A DNA stretch of 64,000 nucleotides, from positions 1 through 64,000 of the forward strand of contig JAEPOO010000003.1 in NCBI GenBank assembly GCA_017642855.1, read 5' to 3'. This DNA comes from Pseudomonadales bacterium (GTDB lineage Bacteria > Pseudomonadota > Gammaproteobacteria > Pseudomonadales > Azotimanducaceae). Positions 20,801 to 27,648 of this stretch are shown piece by piece. The notes below the pieces were generated by a model that searched no databases, was not told the DNA's origin, and was given only the letters and a program-made list of their open reading frames with translations. A program made the position numbers and the translations under genes. How positions within the stretch are numbered: the first letter of the stretch is position 1; the number at the start of each line of letters is the position of its first letter.

Positions 20801-20944
20801 CGGACGCTCAGGGGTGCTTTGCCCAGGTTTTGAGTCCTTCGGGCGGAGTATGGTCGCATCATCATTAGCCTGGGAGGACGTATCGTCCTGGCCACGAATC
20901 AGCGTCTTATCACTTTCCTGATCTGGCTTCTCTTGATCTGACAT
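17846..20944 (-). CDS. Transmembrane Ser/Thr kinase with Thr-motif array and periplasmic FGE-sulfatase domain
   Basis: This 1,032-residue protein should phosphorylate Ser/Thr in the cytoplasm and sense something in the periplasm. Residues 1-205 are disordered and acidic and hold about 13 motifs of the type acidic-x-T-[IVL]-[LIM]-R, with Thr at 14, 31, 59, 73, 88, 102, 114, 140, 151, 164, 180, 191 and 202. The kinase domain (226-490) has the glycine loop IGSGGMGDVY, Lys262, HSD (355-357, replacing HRD), DFKPGN and DFG (375-377). One membrane helix lies at 501-523. A periplasmic region has a charged coiled coil (655-712). A C-terminal FGE/SUMF1-like domain (about 835-1012) carries RLPTVREWEHAA, NFVGNAREW and GFRIVR. 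It lies 96 bp downstream of the FHA-cyclase gene. No clear Shine-Dalgarno precedes ATG 20944. Whether the FGE domain is an enzyme or only binds ligand is unknown. Confidence 0.9.
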   Translation of the reverse strand: MSDQEKPDQESDKTLIRGQDDTSSQANDDATILRPKDSKPGQSTPERPKPQQEANEDATLLRAPQREANDDATVLRGSNEPEANDDATIIRSDSDAIGDSATILRGPEASDSATILRSPDSSSENSGGGRRSESAGDNATLLREPGDDGATILRSRGESNEDATILRSGDDDPGDDDDRTVMNENFDDDATVMGAGGGQDTTYVAKIGNQTRAQGNSEAGRLLKNRFVLEEKIGSGGMGDVYKALDLRQQEAQERDPYIAIKLLNENFARHKDAFLSLQRETSRTRGIPHPNIMAVYDFDREGDTVFMSMELLDGKPLDDFLKEHPEGVSEEDAWNIIDGISEGLMRAHNAGIVHSDFKPGNIFYTRDKNAKVFDFGIARAVSNPNDLEADGEKTVFDAGSLGALTPTYASYEMLKGLEPSKSDDVYAVALVAYELFMGKHPYDRVPADKALERGLTPKPVPFLKRRHWRALKKALALKGEDRTQTMDEFKEGMFSEDPPYARYAAIATVIVGSMSFAAYQALNVKEKPDELVQFENSIAASKVTLNTYKDQRWESTIWHEQLSKAINQFRFANQNILENEEWVEEWDYVTDPEIQEFSSKILTAYLDEIEDRRSEASSYPTDTKEGVQTALEYLEEADTYAGYLDAYSGSDPERTRKERERLSRVLATGRERLAAIELAEQQAEEARLAENERRLAEEARIAFEEQRRDTYQNYLDEVDGILRCKGNVSDTKINRFGELLALMESGWKEAYDFHYPKFVSYMGTCIQQRIGYIDPARAREVQAMVASFLPGETGISALVIEDKDPCAERKLVGRGNRNRSWCSDYLSEGSTGPELVVIPPINSVTDTKYAISRAEIKIGEYNLYCENAGCAQLAGNSSLPATNLSLDQARGYTDWLSSQTGQRYRLPTVREWEHAAIADNLEKAVDENINCTVDSRGVRLGETLLNAISGRANTYGLYNFVGNAREWALDDENTLYAMGGAHTDPRQECTLDKRIVHEGGADSVTGFRIVREIIEKDGNNQNAELASSGSD

Positions 20945-21016
20945 TTCAGATTGGCGTCTGTACCAGCGTGCAATATAGCATTTTCGGACTTTTTGACCGA
21001 CTTGCCTAGGGGTTGG

Positions 21017-21032
21017 TTCCCGACATCGGGAA
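21017..21032 (-). other. Inverted repeat between the cyclase and kinase genes
   Basis: TTCCCGA and TCGGGAA form a perfect 7-bp inverted repeat with a 2-bp centre. It lies in the 96-bp gap between the two genes. No T-run follows on either strand, so a simple intrinsic terminator is unlikely. It could be an operator or an RNA-processing or attenuation hairpin. Confidence 0.3.
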
Positions 21033-21040
21033 AACGGAAT

Positions 21041-21940
21041 TTATTCGCAGATGTAGCGAATCAGGTTATCCGGATCTTCCTTGGATACTTCCTCTCCAAG
21101 ACCAATGTAACCTGAACCCCAGAGCATCAACTCCTGCCTGCGCAGGAAGATATTTTCACCATCATCCGTTTTCACAAAGGTGCCATTGGAGCTTTGATCT
21201 GTGAGGATAAACTTGCCACGGCGGAATTCCAGTGTGGCATGGGATCGACTCGCCAGACGGGTTTTGCAGAGCAAATCGCTTTGAACCCCTCGACCGATCA
21301 CAAAGGTACGGTGATCATCGGACGCAATTCGTTGCTGATTACCCTGAAAATCAAGAGAAAGGTGCTTCACTTCCTCAATTAGATCATCGGAACTGATCTC
21401 AATTCGGGTGACATCATCGCTTTCTTCCCAGACGACCTGGTAAACGATGATTTCTTCCTCTTTGCCTTTGACGTTCGTTCGGTCGAACTGCCGGCTCATA
21501 TCCTGCAGATCAGCATCAAGTAAATTGATGGTGTCCTGGGTCGTGATGATCTGCGCGCCCTTCGCGATCCCCGCCATTCTGGCGGCAACATTGACCGCAT
21601 CACCGAACACATCGCCGTCTTCCATTAAGATGGCTGGCCCATAGTGCAACCCCGCCTTAATTGAGACTTCGACAGTTTCGCCTTGGATACCAGCAGAGAT
21701 TTCTTCCTGACACTCGATGGCCGCCCTAACGCAATCGTTAGCTGAGGGGAATCGACACATGATTTCGTCGCCAATTGTCTTGATAACAAAACCCTGATAG
21801 CCCTCGGTTATCGCAGCCATAATGTCGATCGTTTTGCCGATGATGCGATTCGCATTCTCATCACCAAGGGTTTCATAGAGTCGAGTGCTGCCTGTTACAT
21901 CAGCAAACAAAACTCCTACTTCAACATTTTCACGCGACAT
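21041..21940 (-). CDS. Class III adenylate cyclase fused to a C-terminal FHA domain
   Basis: The protein (299 residues) should make cAMP and bind phosphothreonine. In the cyclase domain (about 5-170) all six canonical positions can be matched: metal Asp14 (FADVTGST) and Asp58 (TIGDE), adenine-specifying Lys54 and Asp110, and transition-state Asn117 and Arg121 (DAVNVAAR). Their spacings agree with known class III enzymes, so ATP is the expected substrate. The FHA domain (about 205-285) has IGRG, the SRSH core and SSNGTF, the residues that bind phosphothreonine. No membrane helix is seen. I took ATG 21940; an in-frame TTG at 21955 would add five residues, and neither has a clear ribosome site. 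The kinase follows on the same strand, and a PP2C gene is divergent. The Thr motifs of the kinase are the obvious candidate FHA ligands, which is inference. Confidence 0.9.
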   Translation of the reverse strand: MSRENVEVGVLFADVTGSTRLYETLGDENANRIIGKTIDIMAAITEGYQGFVIKTIGDEIMCRFPSANDCVRAAIECQEEISAGIQGETVEVSIKAGLHYGPAILMEDGDVFGDAVNVAARMAGIAKGAQIITTQDTINLLDADLQDMSRQFDRTNVKGKEEEIIVYQVVWEESDDVTRIEISSDDLIEEVKHLSLDFQGNQQRIASDDHRTFVIGRGVQSDLLCKTRLASRSHATLEFRRGKFILTDQSSNGTFVKTDDGENIFLRRQELMLWGSGYIGLGEEVSKEDPDNLIRYICE

Positions 21941-22078
21941 TAATGAATTGATCAATCACAGAGCGACATCTGATACGAGAGAATATAAGGACTGCTGCCG
22001 ATTTTCCACCTGTTTTCATGTCGGCCTTGAGGTCAAAAAATCCCTTAAAGTCAGGTCAACGCGGATCGACGTTAGTGG

Positions 22079-22084
22079 TATTAT
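22079..22084 (+). promoter_or_regulatory. Possible -10 box before the PP2C gene
   Basis: TATTAT lies 33 bp before the preferred GTG start in the 176-bp divergent gap between cyclase and phosphatase genes. No good -35 hexamer is seen at the matching distance. If it is real, the upstream ATG at 22018 could not be the start. Confidence 0.25.
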
Positions 22085-22116
22085 TCTTGGAATTCAGACA
22101 GAATAAATTCCTTCAC

Positions 22117-23523
22117 GTGTCAGAAAAATCCAACTCCCAGGAGTCCTCTTTGTATCACTACGGTGCCGGTACAAACGTAGGTAATGTACGGGACAACAAC
22201 GAAGACAGCTATGTCTGTGACGATGCCAAAGACTTGTGGATCGTCGCCGATGGCATGGGCGGTTTGGGTTTCGGAGAAGTCGCAAGCGCCATCACAAACT
22301 ACACTGTCACAAAGATGGTGCGCGAAGGGCACGGTATCAATCAGGCAATAGAACTCGCTCACAAAAATATCAAAGAATACGCAAAGTCTGATGGCCTTGG
22401 CACCAACATGGGGACCACCATCGTTCTGCTCCTGTCTCATGGCAGCTTGTACAATATTTTTTGGGTCGGTGACTCACGCGCTTACATGTTCGATAAAAAC
22501 AAGAGCAAGCTTAAGCAGATCACAGTGGATCATTCACTCGTTCAGTCGCTGATCGATGAGGGGGAACTTACCAAAGAAGAAGCGGAGTCGGACCCACGAA
22601 AGAATGCAGTTACTCGTGCACTCGGTGTCCAGGAACTGGAAACGGTTCGCGCAGACAGTATCAGCGAAAGATGGAAACCCGGCCAGAAGATCCTGCTTTG
22701 TAGCGATGGTTTGACAGACTGCGTGTCCGACGAGGATATTGAGGCAATCATGGCCGAAGGAGGCGATGATGATCAGGAAGTCGTCGATAAACTCATCGAA
22801 GCCGCTCTTCAAGGCGGAGGCAAAGACAATGTCACAGTGGTCATCGTATCTGCACCCAGAACGGTTAAGTCAGCGGAGACTGACACCTACGTTCCTGCAG
22901 GAGATGACACACATGTGCCGAGTGGCGATGACACTTACGTGCCCAGCCCTGATGACTCCCAGGCGCACCCTCAGGCAGCGCGGCCTGTACAGCTCGGATT
23001 CAATATCTACGACGAAGAAAAAGATCAAGGCATCCCGGTTCTGGAAGATGTCGTAAAGCTAACGAATCAGGAAGAACTGACAACAAAAAATGAACAACCC
23101 GTCGTACGCTATCCCATGAGCAATGCGATGGTTGCTGCGGGCTTTTTTCTGCTTGTGACCGCGTCTCTGGTGATGACATCTCCAGAGGACGTGGACGCAA
23201 TACAGGAGATACCTGAAAATTTTCTCGTTGAAGACCTTACTCCGGCAACACCTTTGGAACGTCACTTTCCGGAGTTCCAATTTCCAACTGATGGCGAAGT
23301 ATTGCAACTTGGCTTGTTCGCTCGGCTGGCTGGTGCAGAATCGCATCAGACAGAACTGGCCGGTCTAGGCCTGGCGCCTCACATCGAGAAGCGCGTGACT
23401 GCGGAGACAGTGAAATACGCCGTTGTTCTGGGGCCTTTGGACGAGCAGGATCACAAAATCGCCCTCAGAACACTCGATCGGCACAAACTTCAATATTTTC
23501 ATCGACAGAGCCGTGGCTCATAG
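22117..23523 (+). CDS. PP2C Ser/Thr phosphatase with membrane helix and C-terminal SPOR-like domain
   Basis: This protein (about 468 residues) probably reverses the action of the nearby kinase. The cytoplasmic PP2C domain (about 13-245) has the metal and catalytic motifs NVRDNNED, VADGMGG, GTNMGTT, VGDSRAY, CSDGLTD and GGGKDN. A linker carries three tandem repeats of the type (G)DDT[YH]VPS with Thr at about 257, 265 and 273. A hydrophobic helix lies at about 336-354. The last 75 residues (about 392-464) fit the SPOR pattern, with LQLGLF near the start and YAVVLGPL in the second half; SPOR domains bind septal peptidoglycan stripped of peptides. The start is uncertain. I prefer GTG 22117, just before the conserved domain; ATG 22018 would add 33 unconserved residues. 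No SD precedes either. Confidence 0.88.
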   Translation: MSEKSNSQESSLYHYGAGTNVGNVRDNNEDSYVCDDAKDLWIVADGMGGLGFGEVASAITNYTVTKMVREGHGINQAIELAHKNIKEYAKSDGLGTNMGTTIVLLLSHGSLYNIFWVGDSRAYMFDKNKSKLKQITVDHSLVQSLIDEGELTKEEAESDPRKNAVTRALGVQELETVRADSISERWKPGQKILLCSDGLTDCVSDEDIEAIMAEGGDDDQEVVDKLIEAALQGGGKDNVTVVIVSAPRTVKSAETDTYVPAGDDTHVPSGDDTYVPSPDDSQAHPQAARPVQLGFNIYDEEKDQGIPVLEDVVKLTNQEELTTKNEQPVVRYPMSNAMVAAGFFLLVTASLVMTSPEDVDAIQEIPENFLVEDLTPATPLERHFPEFQFPTDGEVLQLGLFARLAGAESHQTELAGLGLAPHIEKRVTAETVKYAVVLGPLDEQDHKIALRTLDRHKLQYFHRQSRGS

Positions 23524-23631
23524 CACGCCTGTCGCTCAAACTCGTCCCAGGGCTGGCCGAATGGAACATGGCCTATTTATAATGCGAGCCTCGCGAACCA
23601 ATGCTAGTGACACTGTACGCAGAGGAATTTA

Positions 23632-24639
23632 GTGGAAGCTGCCGACATTGAACTGATCAAGTCCCTGATCCCCTTCAACCAGATGAGTGAAGGTGATCTG
23701 CAGGCTGTGCTTGATCAGTCAGAAATACAGAAAATGCCGAAAGGCAAGATCATCTTCAAGCGCGCCGAGGAAGATGACAAAGTTTATTGGCTTCTCGCTG
23801 GCGGCGTGGACCTGCTGGACGAAAAGTTCGAGGCAAAGAACAGGACCGCCGGTGAAGAGGTCACCAAAAACCCTATCGACAACAATTCACCCCACCGCCT
23901 GACTGCCGTCACTACAGATGAAGCAAAGATCCTCGTGAGTGACAGAAGCACTGTGGCGATTCACATGGGTCGCGGCGCAACTAGTGCGGTGGCTGATGAC
24001 GATGTAGAAGAAGGCGTTGATTGGATGTCGACACTTCTGAGCTCCCCACTGTTTGAATTCATACCACCCTCCAACATCCAGACCCTGTTCAGCAAGTTTG
24101 AAGAGGTCAAATATACTTCTGGCGACGTCGTGATCACCCAGGGTGAAAAAGGTGACTACTTCTATGTCATTCAGGCAGGCAAAGCCAAAGTAGAGAGGAC
24201 AGCCGGTGAGAAATCTGCCGTTCTCGCGGAATTGAAAGCCGGTGATAACTTTGGTCAGGATGCATTGGTTAGTGACACACCTCGAAACGCCACGGTCACT
24301 ATGACGTCAAGCGGCACTTTAATGCGTCTTGCTGAGCCAGACTTCCAGGCTCTTCTCATGAGCCCGGTGATTGAAACTGTGACCATGGATGAAGTGCAAG
24401 AAATGATCCAACAGGGTGATCCCAAAACTTACATCATTGATGTGCGCACACCGAAAGAAGTCGAGGCTGAAAAAATCGCTGGCAGTCTCAACGTACCCCT
24501 ACTCTTATTGCGAAAGAATCTTGGCAAGCTGAAAGAGGATGCTATTTATGTTTGCGTCTGTGATGGCGGCAAACGATCAGCGCTCGGTGCTTACCAGCTT
24601 AACGAAGAAGGCTATTCGGCCTACGTACTCAAGCACTAA
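23632..24639 (+). CDS. Protein with two cNMP-binding folds and a rhodanese domain
   Basis: The protein (335 residues) is cytoplasmic. An N-terminal cyclic-nucleotide-type fold (about 8-115) lacks a recognisable phosphate-binding cassette. A second (about 135-245) has GDNFGQDAL and PRNATV; the usual cassette Glu is Gln209, while Arg218 is kept. A rhodanese domain (about 250-335) has the IIDVRTPKE strand and an active loop CDGGKRS with Cys310. The GTG start at 23632 has AGAGGA 6 bp upstream. It lies 108 bp after the PP2C gene on the same strand and 6 bp before coq7. A role as a cAMP-responsive sulfurtransferase or redox sensor is plausible from the domains. The Glu-to-Gln change leaves ligand binding open. 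Confidence 0.88.
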   Translation: MEAADIELIKSLIPFNQMSEGDLQAVLDQSEIQKMPKGKIIFKRAEEDDKVYWLLAGGVDLLDEKFEAKNRTAGEEVTKNPIDNNSPHRLTAVTTDEAKILVSDRSTVAIHMGRGATSAVADDDVEEGVDWMSTLLSSPLFEFIPPSNIQTLFSKFEEVKYTSGDVVITQGEKGDYFYVIQAGKAKVERTAGEKSAVLAELKAGDNFGQDALVSDTPRNATVTMTSSGTLMRLAEPDFQALLMSPVIETVTMDEVQEMIQQGDPKTYIIDVRTPKEVEAEKIAGSLNVPLLLLRKNLGKLKEDAIYVCVCDGGKRSALGAYQLNEEGYSAYVLKH

Positions 24640-24645
24640 TACAAC

Positions 24646-25284
24646 ATGAAAAAACATGAGCATCCCGTGGATCGTCTTATCGGTCATGTCGACCGGGCAC
24701 TACGTGTTCTGAGCGGCGTATCTCGAGCTGAACGAGCAAACCCCGCTCGATCGACCCCAGAAACAGAACTGACTGAATCACAGAGAACCGAAGCCGGACG
24801 ACTGATGCGGGTAAACCACTGCGGCGAAATTTGCGCCCAGGCGCTTTACATGGGTCAGGGTTTGACGAGTCGAGATCGTCGAGTCAAAGAATCTATGGAA
24901 CACGCCGCCCGAGAAGAGATTGATCATCTGGCGTGGTGCGAGGAACGTCTCGAAGAATTGGACACTCACACCAGTTACCTCAACCCCGCTTTCTATGCAC
25001 TGAGTTTTACCGGCGGTGCGATATCAGGACTGATGGGTAATCGCATCAATCTGGGATTTGTTGCCGCCACAGAGGAACAGGTTGTTACGCATCTGGAAGA
25101 GCACCTGGCGTGTCTTCCCGCGGAAGATCATCGCTCGCGAGAAATACTCTCCCAGATGAAACGTGATGAAGACCAGCACAGAACCACGGCACTTGAACAT
25201 GGTGGCACTGATTTCCCACGCCCAATCAAGTCTCTCATGACCACTCTAAGCAAGGTCATGACCCGAACAACCTACTGGGTCTAA
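24646..25284 (+). CDS. coq7: 3-demethoxyubiquinol 3-hydroxylase
   Basis: Coq7 is the membrane-associated di-iron hydroxylase of ubiquinone synthesis that adds the last ring hydroxyl. At 212 residues it has the usual length. The carboxylate/histidine ligands are visible in RVNHCGEICA, REEIDHLAWCEERL, a Glu in LEEHL, and KRDEDQH near the C-terminus. It starts 6 bp after the cNMP-rhodanese gene, so the two may be co-transcribed. Its stop overlaps the convergent VOC gene by 4 bp. In some pseudomonads coq7 also lies close to the CRP/Vfr and OsmC genes, which agrees with the order here. Confidence 0.93.
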   Translation: MKKHEHPVDRLIGHVDRALRVLSGVSRAERANPARSTPETELTESQRTEAGRLMRVNHCGEICAQALYMGQGLTSRDRRVKESMEHAAREEIDHLAWCEERLEELDTHTSYLNPAFYALSFTGGAISGLMGNRINLGFVAATEEQVVTHLEEHLACLPAEDHRSREILSQMKRDEDQHRTTALEHGGTDFPRPIKSLMTTLSKVMTRTTYWV

Positions 25285-25685
25285 TCAATGCCTTGATCGT
25301 GCTGAACGATAGGGATGTGGTAAATGATCTGAACGCGAACCCCTGACGGGTCCTTACAGTAGAAGCTTCGGGCACCATCACGATGCGTTCTCGGTTCCGT
25401 CAGCATCTCCACACCATTTTCTTTTAGAAACTCAAACCACTCGTCTATCTTGTCGATGTCGTTGATAAAAAATCCGATGTGATCAAGCTGACCAGCTTCT
25501 CTGCTACCGGGCACCTTATGTAACGCGAGATTATCGTTCCCACTACTCAGGTAGACGTTGTCATCATCCGGCCGCCATTCAACCGCCATGCCCATTAACT
25601 CTGTGTAAAAGTGTTCACACGCCTCAAATTTATCGACGAACAAGGCGACATGTCGCATGCCACTGGTAGAGTCAGGTCGCTTCAC
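25281..25685 (-). CDS. VOC (glyoxalase/dioxygenase) family protein
   Basis: This is a small protein of 134 residues with one vicinal-oxygen-chelate unit of two beta-alpha-beta-beta-beta modules. The first begins MRHVALFVDKFEACEHFYTE and the second LDHIGFFINDID. It ends with DPSGVRVQIIYH. His residues in each module and a late Glu/His could bind a metal. The substrate cannot be told. The GTG start overlaps the stop of the OsmC gene (GTGA), so the two are translationally coupled. Confidence 0.85.
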   Translation of the reverse strand: MKRPDSTSGMRHVALFVDKFEACEHFYTELMGMAVEWRPDDDNVYLSSGNDNLALHKVPGSREAGQLDHIGFFINDIDKIDEWFEFLKENGVEMLTEPRTHRDGARSFYCKDPSGVRVQIIYHIPIVQHDQGID

Positions 25686-26101
25686 GATTCAACAATCTCG
25701 TAGTCATGAGTGATGTTCACGCCACCTCTACCCAACATGATGGAGGCGGAGCAATACTTTTCTGCCGATAGCTCAATCGCCCTCTTCACCTGGGCTTCTT
25801 TGACACCTTTTCCAGTGACAACGAAATGGATATGAATATGAGTAAACACACTTGGGACTTCGTCCGCGCGCTTCGCTTCGATTTGAGCCACACAGTCTTC
25901 GACCGGTTGCCGAGACTTTCTCAGAATTTTCATGACATCAAAGCTGGTACAACCACCCATACCCATCAACATGAGTTCCATTGGACGAATGCCTATGTTT
26001 CGTCCGCCCTCGGACTCGGGTCCGTCTATGGTGACGGTGTGACCACTTCCGGATTCTGCAAGAAACATGACGTCATCTATCCAACGCACAGTCGCTTTCA
26101 T
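25682..26101 (-). CDS. OsmC/YhfA-type peroxiredoxin-like protein
   Basis: At 139 residues this is an OsmC-superfamily protein, whose members often reduce organic peroxides with a cysteine pair. Both cysteines are present: one in MGMGGCTSFDVM and one in AEKYCSASIML. It resembles the YhfA subgroup commonly found near crp. Transcription diverges from crp across a 97-bp gap, and the gene runs into the VOC gene with a 4-bp overlap. The physiological substrate is unknown. Confidence 0.88.
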   Translation of the reverse strand: MKATVRWIDDVMFLAESGSGHTVTIDGPESEGGRNIGIRPMELMLMGMGGCTSFDVMKILRKSRQPVEDCVAQIEAKRADEVPSVFTHIHIHFVVTGKGVKEAQVKRAIELSAEKYCSASIMLGRGGVNITHDYEIVES

Positions 26102-26198
26102 CGCTCAACCAGCCTCAGTACTGCCTCAAATTGGGCAAGAAGAATAGGGGCAGACAGCCACCCTTGTAAACCCAAAGGTCCAGTCGTAACCTATTCCT

Positions 26199-26834
26199 AT
26201 GGTTAGCCTTACCTTGAACAGTCCCGCGTTCAACAACATGGATGAGTTTCTCAGTGTTGCGCACAAACGGCGTTACCCCCGAAGCAGCACAATTATCTAT
26301 GCCGGCGAGGAAAGCGATTCCATCTTCTATATCACCAAGGGCTCTGTGACCGTCATCATCGAAGATGAGAATGGCAAAGAAATCATCGTCGCCTACTTGA
26401 ACGAGGGTGATTTCTTCGGCGAGATGGCCATGTTTGGTGAAGGTCGAAGAACCGCCTGGATCAAGGCAAAAACAGAATGTGAAGTCGCAGAACTCGGTTA
26501 CGAGAAATTTGCAGAGTTAAGTCAGCGGGATACGGGCATGCTGTTTGAACTGGCGACCCAACTGGCAGATCGCCTTGGCAAAACGACCAAGAAGGTTGGC
26601 GATCTTGCTTTCCTGGATGTGACAGGCCGCGTTGCAAGAACTCTGCTGGATCTCTGCAACGAGCCGGACGCAATGACTCATCCAGACGGGATGCAGATCA
26701 AAGTCACCCGCCAGGAAATCGGCCGGATTGTTGGTTGTTCACGAGAAATGGTGGGTCGAGTACTAAAAACCCTGGAGGACCAGGGTCTGGTTTCCGTCAA
26801 AGGTAAAACAATGGTCGTGTTCGGAACACGATAA
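26199..26834 (+). CDS. crp: cAMP-responsive global regulator, CRP/Vfr type
   Basis: The protein has 211 residues, as in the family. The N-terminal cAMP domain has the phosphate-binding cassette [16 protein letters not shown], with Glu75 and Arg84 expected to hold ribose and phosphate. The C-terminal winged helix has [20 protein letters not shown], nearly the recognition helix of Pseudomonas Vfr, and ends [11 protein letters not shown]. Vfr-like identity through the hinge ([19 protein letters not shown]) makes the call firm. The gene is convergent with trpC, which ends 20 bp downstream. With the FHA-cyclase 4 kb away it gives the window both a source and a receptor of cAMP. Confidence 0.95.
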   Translation: MVSLTLNSPAFNNMDEFLSVAHKRRYPRSSTIIYAGEESDSIFYITKGSVTVIIEDENGKEIIVAYLNEGDFFGEMAMFGEGRRTAWIKAKTECEVAELGYEKFAELSQRDTGMLFELATQLADRLGKTTKKVGDLAFLDVTGRVARTLLDLCNEPDAMTHPDGMQIKVTRQEIGRIVGCSREMVGRVLKTLEDQGLVSVKGKTMVVFGTR

Positions 26835-26854
26835 GCCCGATCAGGGAAACCTCT

Positions 26855-27646
26855 TCAGGAAAATAAGAACGCCAGCGCCTGGCCAGGATCTGGCTCCTTC
26901 ATAAACGCTTCACCGACCAGAAATCCGTAGACATCACAACTGATCATCTGCGCGACATCTGCACGCTGACGAATACCGCTCTCCGTGACAACGGTCACAC
27001 CTTTGGGAATATCTGCAAGCAGATCAAGCGTCGTATTCAATGACACCTCAAAAGTCTTGAGGTTCCGGTTGTTAATACCCAACAACTTTGGTGACAGCGT
27101 CAAAGCGCATTCAAGTTCTTCTTTGTTATGCACTTCAATCAGCACATCCAGCCCCAGACTCTGGGCAAGATCATAGTAGGTATGCAGCGTCTCCGCATCG
27201 AGTATTGCGGCGATCAGCAAAATACAGTCCGCGCCAATCGCCCGCGACTCATAAATCTGGTAGGGCGACACCGTAAAGTCTTTCCGAAGGACAGGCAAAG
27301 AACTGTGCGCCTTGGCTAGCTGCAGGTACTCATCGGAGCCCTGAAAGAAATCGACATCAGTCAACACTGAAAGACAAGCCGCGCCGGATTGCTCATAGCT
27401 CTCGGCGATTGAAACAGGATCAAAGTCCTCACGAATAACACCCTTGGAAGGAGAGGCTTTCTTGATCTCTGCGATGATCGCTGCCTGACGACGACCGATC
27501 CGTTTTTTTATCGAATCGACGAAACCCCGAGGCCGATGCTGCCGTTTGATCTGATCTTTCAGGTCACTGACGGTAAAGCGCTGCCGTCTTACCGCAACCT
27601 CTTCACGTTTGCGGGCGACAATCTTCGTCAGAATGTCATCACTCAT
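26855..27646 (-). CDS. trpC: Indole-3-glycerol phosphate synthase
   Basis: TrpC closes the indole ring in tryptophan synthesis. At 263 residues it is the monofunctional form, without a fused TrpF. The (beta/alpha)8 motifs AEIKKASPSKG, LRKDFTVSPYQIYESRAIGAD, GINNRNLKTFEV and VTESGIR are clear. It is the last gene of trpE-G-D-C and follows trpD by 2 bp. It ends 20 bp from the convergent crp gene, with no obvious intrinsic terminator between them. Confidence 0.96.
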   Translation of the reverse strand: MSDDILTKIVARKREEVAVRRQRFTVSDLKDQIKRQHRPRGFVDSIKKRIGRRQAAIIAEIKKASPSKGVIREDFDPVSIAESYEQSGAACLSVLTDVDFFQGSDEYLQLAKAHSSLPVLRKDFTVSPYQIYESRAIGADCILLIAAILDAETLHTYYDLAQSLGLDVLIEVHNKEELECALTLSPKLLGINNRNLKTFEVSLNTTLDLLADIPKGVTVVTESGIRQRADVAQMISCDVYGFLVGEAFMKEPDPGQALAFLFS

Positions 27647-27648
27647 CG

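Noticed and set aside
20343..20921. A 192-codon plus-strand frame opposite the kinase N-terminus
   Set aside because: It is the mirror of the repeated TILR-coding DNA, lacks a ribosome site and shows no domain.
21942..21960. TGTGA half-site and ATTGATCAAT palindrome at the cyclase start
   Set aside because: Only one half matches the CRP consensus and the other half does not align, so it is too weak to call a site.
17846..23523. Type VI secretion phosphorylation module (PpkA/PppA/Fha)
   Set aside because: The kinase, phosphatase and FHA domains fit in kind, but no T6SS structural gene is in the window, and the cyclase, SPOR and FGE domains are not parts of that module.
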